Shown here: positions 16,848 through 27,491 of the stretch, in pieces | Numbering within the stretch: the first letter of the stretch is position 1 | How the letters are laid out: every line of letters begins with the position of its first letter | Assembly: GCF_020092905.1 (NCBI RefSeq) | Contig: NZ_JAGSGB010000002.1 | Span: 1,218,501 to 1,282,500, forward strand | Direction: 5' to 3' | Source: Pacificimonas aurantium | GTDB lineage: Bacteria; Pseudomonadota; Alphaproteobacteria; Sphingomonadales; Sphingomonadaceae | Length of the DNA stretch: 64,000 bases | Notes under the pieces: model-generated | The model's input: only the letters and a program-made list of their open reading frames with translations | Database searches by the model: none | Told to the model about the DNA's origin: nothing | Translations under genes and position numbers: made by a program

Positions 16848-18983
16848 TCATCTTTTCCCATCCCCGCTTCTGGCATCGCCGGGACGGTAAATCTCCGCGG
16901 CGCGGGCGCGCACGGCGGCTTCGTCCAGAAGTACAGGCTTCCATTCTTCCCTGGCGAACATTTCCACCTGGCTGTTGTAGTGCGGCGTGCCGGGACGTTC
17001 CACCGCGCTGCCGAACTGGTGGATCGACGACGACTTCAGCTCGCCGTCCGCCTGCCATTCGACGAGCATGATAAAGCTGTCGCCGATCGTGCCCCGCAGG
17101 CGCCCGTCCGGTTCCTCCGCATAATAGATTGCCCTTAGCGCCTCCGGACCGCCGGTCGTCCCCACATCTGCCGACCCGCGGCGAACGCGCAGAACGTCCT
17201 GCAAGGGCGGGTCGAGGCGGCCGAAATGTAGAAGCAGCTTTTCCGTCGCGCGCGACAGCGTCTCAGCTGCACCGCCCATCTCCTCGCCCTGATAGCCGCG
17301 CCGGGCGCCGTCCTGCATGACGTAGGCAGCAAGCGCGTCGGCGTCCCCTTCGCCGTCGAGAGACCAGTCCCAAGTGGCAAGGAGGCGCTTTGCAGCCTGT
17401 TCATCCTCCGACTGCGGCTCTACGGCCATCAGCAATTTCCACCACCCGGCGGGCCAGCCGGACGGGTCGCGCGAATAGCCCTTGTCGAATTTCAGCGCGA
17501 GCAGCTCCTCGCGCGACAGCCGGCCATCCTCGTCCTCTCGATAGATTTCCATCATCCGAAGCGCCCGGTTCGTGACCCGGTCCTCCACGCCCAGTCGTCG
17601 GGGATAGTCCTCCGGCCTCAGATTGTCGGCGTCGGCGCTGGCCACCCAGGGGGAATTGTTCGCATTGGCGATGAAGCCCGACGGAGGATTGTAAAGCGCC
17701 GGGATTTCCTCTGGCTGCACATAGTCCATCCAGAGGGCGTCGGGGTCGTCGCCCGGAAGGACGCCGGCCCAGTCGTAACCTTCGGCCCGCTGCGGAAAGC
17801 TGGCGTTGTAAAGGAGCCCGATATTCCCGGCCTCGTCCGCATAGACGAAGTTTGTCCCGTGAACGGCCTGCATTGCCATCACGTCTTTCCACTCGGCGAA
17901 GTTTTCAGCCTTCGGCAGACGGACATATTGCTCGATGCCGCGCGCATCGTCGATCCCGGCATAGCGCACGGCAAAGGCGCCCCGGGCATTGACGATGACC
18001 GGGCCATGGACCGACCGGTGAACTGTGCGCGGAACGGGCACTGTCAGCGGACCGAAGCCGACGCGCAGCCAGATGCGCCGGGATTCCAGCGGCAACCATT
18101 CCTCTCCGAACCGGTAGCGTTCCCCGCTCTCGTCGAGAACGAGCCTGTAGGTATCTACGAGGTCGGGCCGGTTCACGGTATTTGCCCAGCCGAGATGACG
18201 GTTGTGGCCGAGGAGCGGAAAGGGCGAGCCGGGGAAGTTGGCTCCTGCGAAATTCAGACCCTCATCCGACTTCACATGTAGCTCGTACCACGCGACGGCC
18301 CCCGTCCAGGGCTGGTGCGAATTGATGACAAGGCGTGTTGCGCCGTCGGTCGTACCGGACGGCGACAGCGCGAAGGCGTTCGAACCCTTTTCCTCGGCCA
18401 CGAGAGTGACGGGCGGGCGCGGCGGAAGCTCTCCCGCGACCAGCGGCGAGATCACGCCATCAAGACCGTAGAAAAAGGGTGAGCGGAGAACGAAGCCCGT
18501 CACCACGTCGATACCGGTTGTCGGAAACAGGCTCATTCGCTTCACCTGCCCGGGATTCGCCTCCGCAAAGGCATTGAGCCCGGCCGCATAGGCTTCCACA
18601 ATGGCCCGGGTCGCTTCACTCAGCTTGGCATAGTCGCGTGTGGCGGTCTCACGTGCGCCCAGCAGGTGATAGGCGAAGTCGATTGCCGCTCCATCGGCGC
18701 CCGCTACCGTGCCGTAGCGCCCGCGCGTCTGCAGAACCACGTCCTGAAGTGTCGTGAAATCGTCTTCGGCATGTGCCCAGGCGACGCCGTAAGCGACATC
18801 CGCATCGGTGGCGCCGAACACATGGGGCACGCCGAACTCGTCGCGTACGATTTCGACATCATAGTCGCGGGACGGCGGCGGCGCGTAACTGGCTGCTGTC
18901 AGTGGTTCCCACAGCATCAGCGCAAGGACCGCCAAGGCCAGAACCAGAAGAGCACCCAGCAGCGCCCGGCTCGCAATCGACAC
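16848..18983 (-). CDS. Penicillin acylase family protein (Ntn hydrolase)
   Basis: The 711-residue precursor is predicted to self-cleave into alpha and beta subunits. An N-terminal hydrophobic helix (about residues 6-26) exports or anchors it. The alpha part has VEIVRDEFGVPHVFGATDAD and YGVAWAHAEDDF. The catalytic Ser201 starts the beta subunit in KGSNAFALSPSGT, and NSHQPW and PGSPFPLLGHNRHLGWANT follow. Family members hydrolyse penicillin G, cephalosporins or N-acyl homoserine lactones, and substrate type cannot be decided by eye. No luxI/luxR genes are present in the window. Gene order suggests co-transcription with the ABC transporter upstream (19-base gap) and ubiG downstream. Confidence 0.9.
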   Translation of the reverse strand: MSIASRALLGALLVLALAVLALMLWEPLTAASYAPPPSRDYDVEIVRDEFGVPHVFGATDADVAYGVAWAHAEDDFTTLQDVVLQTRGRYGTVAGADGAAIDFAYHLLGARETATRDYAKLSEATRAIVEAYAAGLNAFAEANPGQVKRMSLFPTTGIDVVTGFVLRSPFFYGLDGVISPLVAGELPPRPPVTLVAEEKGSNAFALSPSGTTDGATRLVINSHQPWTGAVAWYELHVKSDEGLNFAGANFPGSPFPLLGHNRHLGWANTVNRPDLVDTYRLVLDESGERYRFGEEWLPLESRRIWLRVGFGPLTVPVPRTVHRSVHGPVIVNARGAFAVRYAGIDDARGIEQYVRLPKAENFAEWKDVMAMQAVHGTNFVYADEAGNIGLLYNASFPQRAEGYDWAGVLPGDDPDALWMDYVQPEEIPALYNPPSGFIANANNSPWVASADADNLRPEDYPRRLGVEDRVTNRALRMMEIYREDEDGRLSREELLALKFDKGYSRDPSGWPAGWWKLLMAVEPQSEDEQAAKRLLATWDWSLDGEGDADALAAYVMQDGARRGYQGEEMGGAAETLSRATEKLLLHFGRLDPPLQDVLRVRRGSADVGTTGGPEALRAIYYAEEPDGRLRGTIGDSFIMLVEWQADGELKSSSIHQFGSAVERPGTPHYNSQVEMFAREEWKPVLLDEAAVRARAAEIYRPGDARSGDGKR

Positions 18984-19002
18984 TATTCCCTGTCCCCCAA
19001 GA

Positions 19003-20487
19003 TCAGGAGCGCGCCTGCTTCAGGCGCAGACCGCGCGGTGTTACCCACCGTTCTGCAGCGTCGAACAAGCCCTGGATCACCAAGGCGAGCGCGGCCGCCG
19101 GAATGGCACCTTCAAGGATCAGCGGCGTGGACGCAAGGCGGATGCCGGTCAGGATCGGCTGGCCGTACCCCCCGGCACCGATGATCGCGCCAAGCGTGGC
19201 AAGGCCCACCGCGATGACAGCTGCCGTCTTGATACCGGCCATGATGGTGGGAGCCGCCAGCGGCAGCTCGACCCGGCGGAGGCGGGCCCGGCGAGACAGG
19301 CCGAGCGCATCGGCGCTGTCTAGAAGCGCAGCCGGAATGTTGGTCAGCCCGGAATGTACATTCCGGACGATCGGCAGCAGCGAATAGACAAACAGTGCCG
19401 CGATGGTTGGCACAAAGCCGATGCCCAATAGCGGAATGAGGATGACGAAGAGCGCCAGGCTGGGAATCGTCTGAAGGATTCCGACGGCGCCCAAGATCAA
19501 ATTTCCGAAACGCGGCAGGCGCGCGGCGAGGATGCCGACGGGGAGCGCAATCAGAATTGCGGCGCCAAGCGCGATGCCGACCAGCGCGAGATGTTCGAGC
19601 GTGCGCGCCCAGATACGCGCGGCCAGTCCGGCCTCGGCACTGTCATCCTCAACCGCGGTCCCGGTGACCCGCGAGACCACCTCTGCCGCCAGGACCCCTT
19701 CATCCTCGCCGCCGAACTGGGCACGGCCGTTGATCTCCTGCATCGCCGCTTCGTCGAGCGCGCCTGCAAGCCCTTCGAGGGCGGAGACGGCAGCGGAGGG
19801 CAGATCATCGCGGTAGAGATAGACGGCATCATAAGTCGGGAAGTGTTCGAGGTCGTCCTCAAGCAGAACGAGATCATGTTGAGCGATCTGCGGGTCGGTC
19901 GTGTAGGCATCGATCAGGTCGGTCTCGCCGCTCGCAAGCGCGCGGTATCCGAGATCATGCAGCAGGCCGCGCACATTGCCATGCGGCAGTCCGTAGGCAG
20001 CCTTCAACGCCCGCCAGCCGTCGGCGCGGTCGAGGAACTCGTTTTCCACCCCCCAGATCAGGTCCGGATGATCCTTCAGGTCGCTGACGGTCCGGACGCC
20101 AAGTTCTGCGGCGCGCTCGGGCATCATCGCGATGGCGTAATTGTTGGAGAAGCCGATCGGCTCGGTGATGCGGAGCCCGCGACTGGCAAGGGCTGCCACC
20201 AGATCACCGTGACTTTCGATCCGCTCCGACGCGAGCGTCTGGTAGCGTAGCGTGCCGGTATAGGCCGGATAAACGTCCACCTCGCCCGCAATGGCGGCGT
20301 CGAAGACGACGCGCGTCCCCCCAAGCTCCTGTCTGTGACGCACAGGCTCGTCGGTTCCCTGCGCGATGGCGAGCCGCGCCATCTCGCCCAGAATCACATT
20401 TTCGGTAAAAACCTTTGACGCGACCGTGATTTCCGCCGCTGCCGGGGTCGCGAAAAGCATTGCCAGGAGGCAGAGAAAGATCCTCAC
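19003..20487 (-). CDS. Glycine betaine/osmoprotectant ABC transporter, fused binding protein and permease
   Basis: The 494-residue fusion starts with a signal peptide (MRIFLCLLAMLFATPAAA). Next is an OpuAC/OsmF-like quaternary-amine-binding domain (about 20-275, with KVFTENVILGEMARLAI, GEVDVYPAYTGTLRY and YDAVYLYRDDLPS). The C-terminal permease domain (about 285-490) has some five membrane segments and the EAA loop RRARLRRVELPLAAPTIMAG. The start codon is GTG and overlaps the stop of the upstream ATPase gene (GTGA). Fused substrate-binding/permease proteins occur in this transporter class, often with the permease first; here the binding domain comes first. The likely substrates are glycine betaine, choline or related osmolytes. 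Confidence 0.92.
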   Translation of the reverse strand: MRIFLCLLAMLFATPAAAEITVASKVFTENVILGEMARLAIAQGTDEPVRHRQELGGTRVVFDAAIAGEVDVYPAYTGTLRYQTLASERIESHGDLVAALASRGLRITEPIGFSNNYAIAMMPERAAELGVRTVSDLKDHPDLIWGVENEFLDRADGWRALKAAYGLPHGNVRGLLHDLGYRALASGETDLIDAYTTDPQIAQHDLVLLEDDLEHFPTYDAVYLYRDDLPSAAVSALEGLAGALDEAAMQEINGRAQFGGEDEGVLAAEVVSRVTGTAVEDDSAEAGLAARIWARTLEHLALVGIALGAAILIALPVGILAARLPRFGNLILGAVGILQTIPSLALFVILIPLLGIGFVPTIAALFVYSLLPIVRNVHSGLTNIPAALLDSADALGLSRRARLRRVELPLAAPTIMAGIKTAAVIAVGLATLGAIIGAGGYGQPILTGIRLASTPLILEGAIPAAALALVIQGLFDAAERWVTPRGLRLKQARS

Positions 20488-21323
20488 AGCAACGTCTCGG
20501 CTTCGATGAACTGAGTGACGAAGGGATCGGCCGGCGCGCGTTCGAACTCCTCGTAACTCCCTTCCTGCACCACGGACCCGCCGCGCATCAGGACCAGCCG
20601 GTCGGAAAAGAACTGCGCCTCCGACAAGCTGTGCGTGACCAGAACGACGGTCGTTCCCAGCGTCTCGATGATCGTCTTCAATTCCTTCGCCAGCTCGGCC
20701 CGAATGATCGGATCGAGTGCGGAGAGCGGTTCGTCGAGCAGAAGCACATCGGGCTCGAGCATCAGTGCCCGCACGATTCCCACCCGCTGCTTCTGACCAC
20801 CGGAGAGCTCGGCCGGATAGCGGTCCAGCTGCGCGCGGTTTAGATGAGTGAGGTCCGCCAACTCCTCGATCCGGGCCTCGGTCTCGGCCCGGTCGCGCCC
20901 CAGCTCGTGGCTCATCAGCGCGACATTTTCCCGCGCGGTGAGATGGGGAAAAAGACCTCCATCCTGCACAACATATCCGAGGCGGCGCCGCACGCCACGC
21001 CAGTCGGTCACGACTTCGCCGTCGAATCTGACTTCGCCTTCAGGTGCGACGAGGCCGGCCAGCACCCGCAGCAGCGTCGTCTTCCCCGATCCGGAGGGAC
21101 CGATCAGAACCAGTGTCGCGCCCGGACGCACGTCGAGACTTACCGGCCGGAGAGCGACTGTCTCGCCGTAGCGGACCGATACGTTGTTCAGGGAAAACAC
21201 GGGCGGAGCAAAGCCGATGCCGGGCGTCTGAGCAACCCGCAGGCGGGCAAGCGACCTGCCGAAGCGTCGGCTGAGCTTACATTCGCAGCGCGTCTCTGAC
21301 GGTGCCGACAGCCGCTCTACCAC
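20484..21323 (-). CDS. Osmoprotectant ABC transporter ATP-binding protein
   Basis: The ATPase subunit energises the fused permease encoded just downstream. It has the Walker A motif GPSGSGKTT, a Q-loop VVQDGGLF, the ABC signature LSGGQKQR, Walker B VLLLDEP and the switch His in VTHSLSEAQ. As listed it has 279 residues from a GTG at 21323. The first 40 residues are not conserved, and a second GTG at 21200 would give a normal 238-residue ATPase starting at the first beta strand (FSLNNVSVRYG), so the start is uncertain. There is no CBS regulatory domain, unlike ProV. Confidence 0.9.
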   Translation of the reverse strand: MVERLSAPSETRCECKLSRRFGRSLARLRVAQTPGIGFAPPVFSLNNVSVRYGETVALRPVSLDVRPGATLVLIGPSGSGKTTLLRVLAGLVAPEGEVRFDGEVVTDWRGVRRRLGYVVQDGGLFPHLTARENVALMSHELGRDRAETEARIEELADLTHLNRAQLDRYPAELSGGQKQRVGIVRALMLEPDVLLLDEPLSALDPIIRAELAKELKTIIETLGTTVVLVTHSLSEAQFFSDRLVLMRGGSVVQEGSYEEFERAPADPFVTQFIEAETLL

Positions 21324-21404
21324 GCTTTCAGATGGTTAGCGGAACAGGCACGGGACTTGCTTACCCGAGCGGCGGGGGGACCGAAAACTCTGTAGGAAAC
21401 ACAG

Positions 21405-22040
21405 ATGCGAGTTCTTCGGTTCATCGCCGCCAGCCTTCTGGCGGTTTCGTCCGCGCCCGGTTCGGCGCTTGTTATAACTTCGGACAGTCTCTCGATCCTG
21501 GGAGACGGAAACACGGGATCCTCCGTAGTCCCTATCGACTTCGCCCAGATCGGGGGAGACGGCAGCAGCATTTCCAGAGCAGTCGCCGAGTTCGACATTT
21601 CGGTCTTCGACGAGGACACGAAAGTCACGCTGAGCTTCGTCGTCGACGAGGCCAATGGCTGTTGCGGCCAGGCCACCTTCGACGGCTTCTTCGGTCTCGT
21701 TCAATATGAGGGCGACAATCTTCTGGAAGTGGCCGACTATCAGGCCACGTCCCTCGGCACGATCGCCAACCTCCCCATCTCCGGCGCGACGACCTCCGCA
21801 GGCGACCGGTTCGAACTGGATGTCACCCAGTCGTTCAATTTCGCGGTACAGCAAGGCCATGAGGCATTCGGGGTCATCCTGTTTCACACGCCGGAATCGA
21901 CTGCATCGCAAAGCTGGGGATTTTCCAACTTCGCGCTGGAGCTGGAAGAAGCGAACATCGCGGTCCCCGGGCCGGGCTCGCTGGGCCTGCTGGGGCTTGC
22001 ACTCTGCCTCTTGGGATTCAGCCGGCGAAAGTTCGCCTAG
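21405..22040 (+). CDS. PEP-CTERM-like secreted protein
   Basis: The 211-residue protein starts with a signal peptide (MRVLRFIAASLLAVSSAPGSA). It has a beta-rich middle with ALVITSDSLSILGDG and AVAEFDISVF and one vicinal Cys pair (NGCCGQ). It ends in a tripartite sorting tail: VPGPGSLGLLGLALCLLGF followed by SRRK. That tail matches PEP-CTERM (motif, hydrophobic helix, basic end) except that the usual Glu of VPEP is Gly. PEP-CTERM proteins are processed by exosortase (EpsH/XrtA) and tied to exopolysaccharide. No exosortase gene lies in this window. AGGAAA lies before the ATG at 21405. It is divergent from the ABC transporter operon. Confidence 0.8.
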   Translation: MRVLRFIAASLLAVSSAPGSALVITSDSLSILGDGNTGSSVVPIDFAQIGGDGSSISRAVAEFDISVFDEDTKVTLSFVVDEANGCCGQATFDGFFGLVQYEGDNLLEVADYQATSLGTIANLPISGATTSAGDRFELDVTQSFNFAVQQGHEAFGVILFHTPESTASQSWGFSNFALELEEANIAVPGPGSLGLLGLALCLLGFSRRKFA

Positions 22041-22088
22041 ACCGGTTGACGCCTCTCGCCTCTGCCCGGAAAGTCCACGGGACACCTT

Positions 22089-22116
22089 CTTGTGTTGCAT
22101 AAACGACACACTATAT
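22089..22116 (+). promoter_or_regulatory. Putative sigma-32 (heat-shock) promoter of clpB
   Basis: CTTG at 22089-22092 is followed 17 bases later by ACTATAT at 22110-22116. The alphaproteobacterial RpoH consensus is CTTG, 17-18 bases, then CYTATNT; only the first base of the -10 differs. Transcription would start near 22123, leaving a leader of about 75 bases before the clpB ATG. The rest of 22041-22198 holds no gene. Confidence 0.55.
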
Positions 22117-22198
22117 CGTTTTGGCAACGATTTCCGGGCAGGGGTGAGCTGGCTGCCAGCCTGCTCCGCTCAGAAGACGAGACCAGGGGTAAGGCTGT

Positions 22199-24772
<2,574 letters not shown>

Positions 24773-24885
24773 AGAAGACAGTGGTGTTGCAGATTGGCAC
24801 GGGGCCACTTCGCGACTAGGGTCGAGACGCTGCCGTATTGAAGCGGCGCGTAGGGTTCGGCTGAAAAGCAGCGGGGGGCACTTGT

Positions 24886-26667
24886 GTGACACGGGCCTTA
24901 GCCTGGCTTGATGGACTGCTGTCCAAGGGCATTGCGGCGAGAGAGCTTGCCGGGGAGCGGCTTTTTGCGAGCTTCTACCTGCGCCAATCCTACCTCAACC
25001 TAGCATTTCTCGTGCTGGGGTGGGCAGCTGCCGGCCGTGTTCTGTGGGGCGACCTTCCTCATCGACTAGGCGAAATCTGGACCATCGCCACCGGCTTGCT
25101 GCTGATTGGCGAATTTGTTCGCAGATGGCGGGACAACCGCGGCCAGCTTACCACAGCGACAGCGCAAAATCTCCTCAACCGGGCGCCGCTCGTCTTCGCC
25201 GGGCTGGGCATAGTCTTCGGCGCAGCGGCCTTTGCATTTCCCTACCTGCAGTTCGCCGACAGGCTGGCGCTTGCCGTCATCACCTTTGCGGTCGTTGCGG
25301 CCACGGCGGCCACGCTCGGCGCCGCCCCGCGAGCCGGAGCAGCCTTCATCGCCTGCGCCTGGATCCCGTTCCTGCTGCTCCAACTGCTGAACGCGCAAGG
25401 GATCGGGTGGCTCTTCGTCACGCTGGGCACCTTGTACATGGTCGTCATGCTGATCAGCCTCCGTCTGAACCGCCTGAGCTTCAAAGCAGAAATCGCCATT
25501 CGCGAGGAAGTCCTCCAGGCAAGAGCCGATATAGACACGGCGTGGCAGACATACCGAAAGTCCCAGCATCTGTGGCAGGAATATTCCGGGTCGGCCGAAG
25601 CCTTCGCCCTGTTCGACGAAGACTGCCGCCTCCTCCTCTGGAATGACGAATATCGCCGCCTTCTCGGCGTGGGTCCGGACGACCTTTCTTCCGGGACGTC
25701 GCTAGGGGAGATTCCCGCGCATCAGCGCACGACGCTGACCGAATTCGAACAGTGCCGAACGCAGGGGCGGTTCGACACCGCCAAGACGCAGACGCTCGAG
25801 CGCGAGGGACGCTGGTATCGGAGTACGATCACGCCGCTCGCCAGCGGCCATGTCGTGGTATCGCATACCGACGTGACGGAATTGAAGGCGAATGAGGCAA
25901 AGCTGCTCGCCCTTCGCGACATCTTGCTGACGGAACGAAACCGCGCCGAAGCGGCGAACGAGGCGAAGTCTGAATTCTTGGCGAAGATCAGCCACGAACT
26001 GCGCACACCGCTGAACGCCGTCATCGGCTTCGCGGATCTGATGGCGCAGGATTATGACCGCGGGCGACACAATCCGGAGCGGCATGTGGGTTATGCCCGG
26101 CTGATTTCCGACAGCGGTCGCCACCTTCTGACAATCGTCGAAGACCTTCTCGATCTCACGCGGGTGGAAAAAGGCCGCGTACCGCTCGAGGAAAGCGAAG
26201 TTGATCTAGTCGAACTCGTCCAGAGTGTGCGCGTGCTCGTGACCGCGCGCCGCACGTCGCCGGAGGCCGAGTTTCATGAAATCTATCCGGACGACGCCGT
26301 GCTGCTTTGGGCGGACAAGCGCCTGCTGAAGCAAGCGGTCATGAATCTGATCGAGAATGCAGTGAAGTTCAGCCCGCAGCGTCCGCACATCGAACTGAAA
26401 GTCGATGCGCCGACGAACGGGCCCGCGACTATCATCGTCAGCGACAACGGAATTGGTATTCCGGCCGAGATGATCGAGGAAGTCAAAGTGGCCTTCGTCC
26501 AGCTGGAAGGCAGCGAAAACCGCAAATTTGGTGGACTGGGCCTCGGGCTGTCGTTGGTGAAAGAGTTTGTCGGCCTACATGGCGGACAATTGTCGCTCGA
26601 GTCCGAACCCGGCAGGGGGACATGCGCGACGATTACTCTTCCGCGTGAGCGGCGCCTGGGCGCCTGA
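24886..26667 (+). CDS. Membrane PAS-containing hybrid-free sensor histidine kinase
   Basis: The 593-residue kinase has an N-terminal region with about six hydrophobic segments (residues 45-200), then a short coiled coil. A PAS domain (about 230-340) includes FALFDEDCRLLLWNDEYRRL and VVVSHTDVTELKANEAKL. HisKA carries the phospho-acceptor His370 in SHELRTPLNAVIGFADLM. HATPase_c has an N box NLIENAVKFSP, DNGIGIP and FGGLGLGLSLVKEFVGLHGG. No receiver domain and no adjacent response regulator gene are seen, so it is an orphan kinase. It starts at GTG 24886 behind a GGGGGG tract. The membrane part resembles alphaproteobacterial PleC/DivJ-type kinases in layout only. Confidence 0.9.
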   Translation: MTRALAWLDGLLSKGIAARELAGERLFASFYLRQSYLNLAFLVLGWAAAGRVLWGDLPHRLGEIWTIATGLLLIGEFVRRWRDNRGQLTTATAQNLLNRAPLVFAGLGIVFGAAAFAFPYLQFADRLALAVITFAVVAATAATLGAAPRAGAAFIACAWIPFLLLQLLNAQGIGWLFVTLGTLYMVVMLISLRLNRLSFKAEIAIREEVLQARADIDTAWQTYRKSQHLWQEYSGSAEAFALFDEDCRLLLWNDEYRRLLGVGPDDLSSGTSLGEIPAHQRTTLTEFEQCRTQGRFDTAKTQTLEREGRWYRSTITPLASGHVVVSHTDVTELKANEAKLLALRDILLTERNRAEAANEAKSEFLAKISHELRTPLNAVIGFADLMAQDYDRGRHNPERHVGYARLISDSGRHLLTIVEDLLDLTRVEKGRVPLEESEVDLVELVQSVRVLVTARRTSPEAEFHEIYPDDAVLLWADKRLLKQAVMNLIENAVKFSPQRPHIELKVDAPTNGPATIIVSDNGIGIPAEMIEEVKVAFVQLEGSENRKFGGLGLGLSLVKEFVGLHGGQLSLESEPGRGTCATITLPRERRLGA

Positions 26668-26723
26668 AACCAACCCAGTTGGACAAGACCGGTTCAGAGA
26701 GATGTGAACGGCTGGTCCAGTAA

Positions 26724-26751
26724 GAAGAAGGGGGCCGGAGCCCCCTTCTTC
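26724..26751. terminator. Perfect 12-bp hairpin between convergent genes
   Basis: Bases 26724-26735 pair without mismatch to 26740-26751 around a CGGA loop; the core is AAGGGGGC/GCCCCCTT. It lies between the stop of the plus-strand kinase and the stop of the minus-strand small gene, so it can terminate both. Neither side has a long T tract. Confidence 0.6.
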
Positions 26752-26755
26752 CGTG

Positions 26756-27040
26756 CTAGTTGGATAGCTCAAGGAAACCGTTTCTGGCAGAATCGACAAT
26801 AGAGCGCGCGCCCGAGCGGCCCTGAAGCCGTGCAACTTCCCACTCATGGTTCGTCATACAAACTTCTTTGCGCTTGGCAAGGCTACCGATCACCTTCAAC
26901 CGCTTGCAGCGAAGATAGTTGGGATCGCTCTTATCGAGGCCCTCATTCGCCTCTTCGAGCGACACTTCCTTCGGCTGCGCGAACGTCGGGGCAGCGACCA
27001 GCATGCCGGCGGCAAGAGCTAGGGACACGAATTTAGTCAC
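26756..27040 (-). CDS. Small secreted two-cysteine protein, paralogue A
   Basis: The 94-residue protein has a signal peptide (MTKFVSLALAAGMLVAAPTFA, cleaved before QPKEV). The mature part has LRCKRLKVIGSLAKRKEVCM followed by TNHEWE, with two cysteines 17 residues apart that could form one disulphide. The LRCKR...GSxxKRKEVCMTNxEWExAR core recalls small hypothetical proteins of sphingomonads and relatives; no function is known to me. It is a close paralogue of the gene immediately upstream, and both end in a GRSGAR(A/S)IVDS tail. The pair lies downstream of the TonB receptor gene but behind a strong terminator. Confidence 0.82.
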   Translation of the reverse strand: MTKFVSLALAAGMLVAAPTFAQPKEVSLEEANEGLDKSDPNYLRCKRLKVIGSLAKRKEVCMTNHEWEVARLQGRSGARSIVDSARNGFLELSN

Positions 27041-27076
27041 AGATTGTCTCCTCGATTATTTCTGCGGGCATGAAGC

Positions 27077-27361
27077 CTAGTTTGAGCCCGGTAGGGCGCC
27101 AGGCATACCGGAGTCCACGATCGCACGCGCACCCGAGCGGCCACGCACACGGGCTTCCTCCCACTCGCGATTGGTCATGCAGACTTCCTTCCGCTTGGTG
27201 AGCGAGCCGATGACCTTCATCCGCTTACACCGGAGGAAGTTCGGATCGTCCCTCTCCAGGCCCTCATTGGCTTCTTCGACCGAAACCTTCTCGGTCTGCG
27301 CATAGCTTGGCGCGGCAAGAAGCAAGCCAGCGGCCAGCGCCGTCGAAATAAACTTCGTCAT
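27077..27361 (-). CDS. Small secreted two-cysteine protein, paralogue B
   Basis: The 94-residue paralogue of the neighbouring small gene has a signal peptide MTKFISTALAAGLLLAAPSYA, then TEKVSVEEANEGLERDDPNF and LRCKRMKVIGSLTKRKEVCM. The two proteins agree at most positions, and differences are mostly conservative, so this is a tandem duplication. The ATG at 27361 was chosen because it opens the signal peptide. An in-frame codon at 27421 would add 20 residues that hide it. The gap to paralogue A is only 36 bases. They are likely co-transcribed from a promoter between 27362 and the TonB receptor terminator. Confidence 0.82.
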   Translation of the reverse strand: MTKFISTALAAGLLLAAPSYAQTEKVSVEEANEGLERDDPNFLRCKRMKVIGSLTKRKEVCMTNREWEEARVRGRSGARAIVDSGMPGALPGSN

Positions 27362-27438
27362 AAGTATCTCCTCCGGATCAATCCCCGTCCGGGTAAAGTC
27401 CCCATCCACAAAGTGCACCATAGTGGATTGAGGCGCAT

Positions 27439-27470
27439 AAAAAAAGGGCGCGCCCCAAAGGACGCGCCCT
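27439..27470 (-). terminator. Rho-independent terminator of the TonB receptor gene
   Basis: On the minus strand an AGGGCGCG/CGCGCCCT stem (27445-27452 with 27463-27470) with a ten-base loop is followed by a run of seven T (27439-27445). It starts 22 bases past the receptor stop codon. It separates the receptor from the two small secreted-protein genes. Confidence 0.85.
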
Positions 27471-27491
27471 CTCTTAACTTGGCGATGCGAC

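Noticed and set aside
24773..24885. tRNA or small RNA gene between clpB and the histidine kinase
   Set aside because: No cloverleaf, CCA end or strong stem is visible; no tRNA was found in any other gap either.
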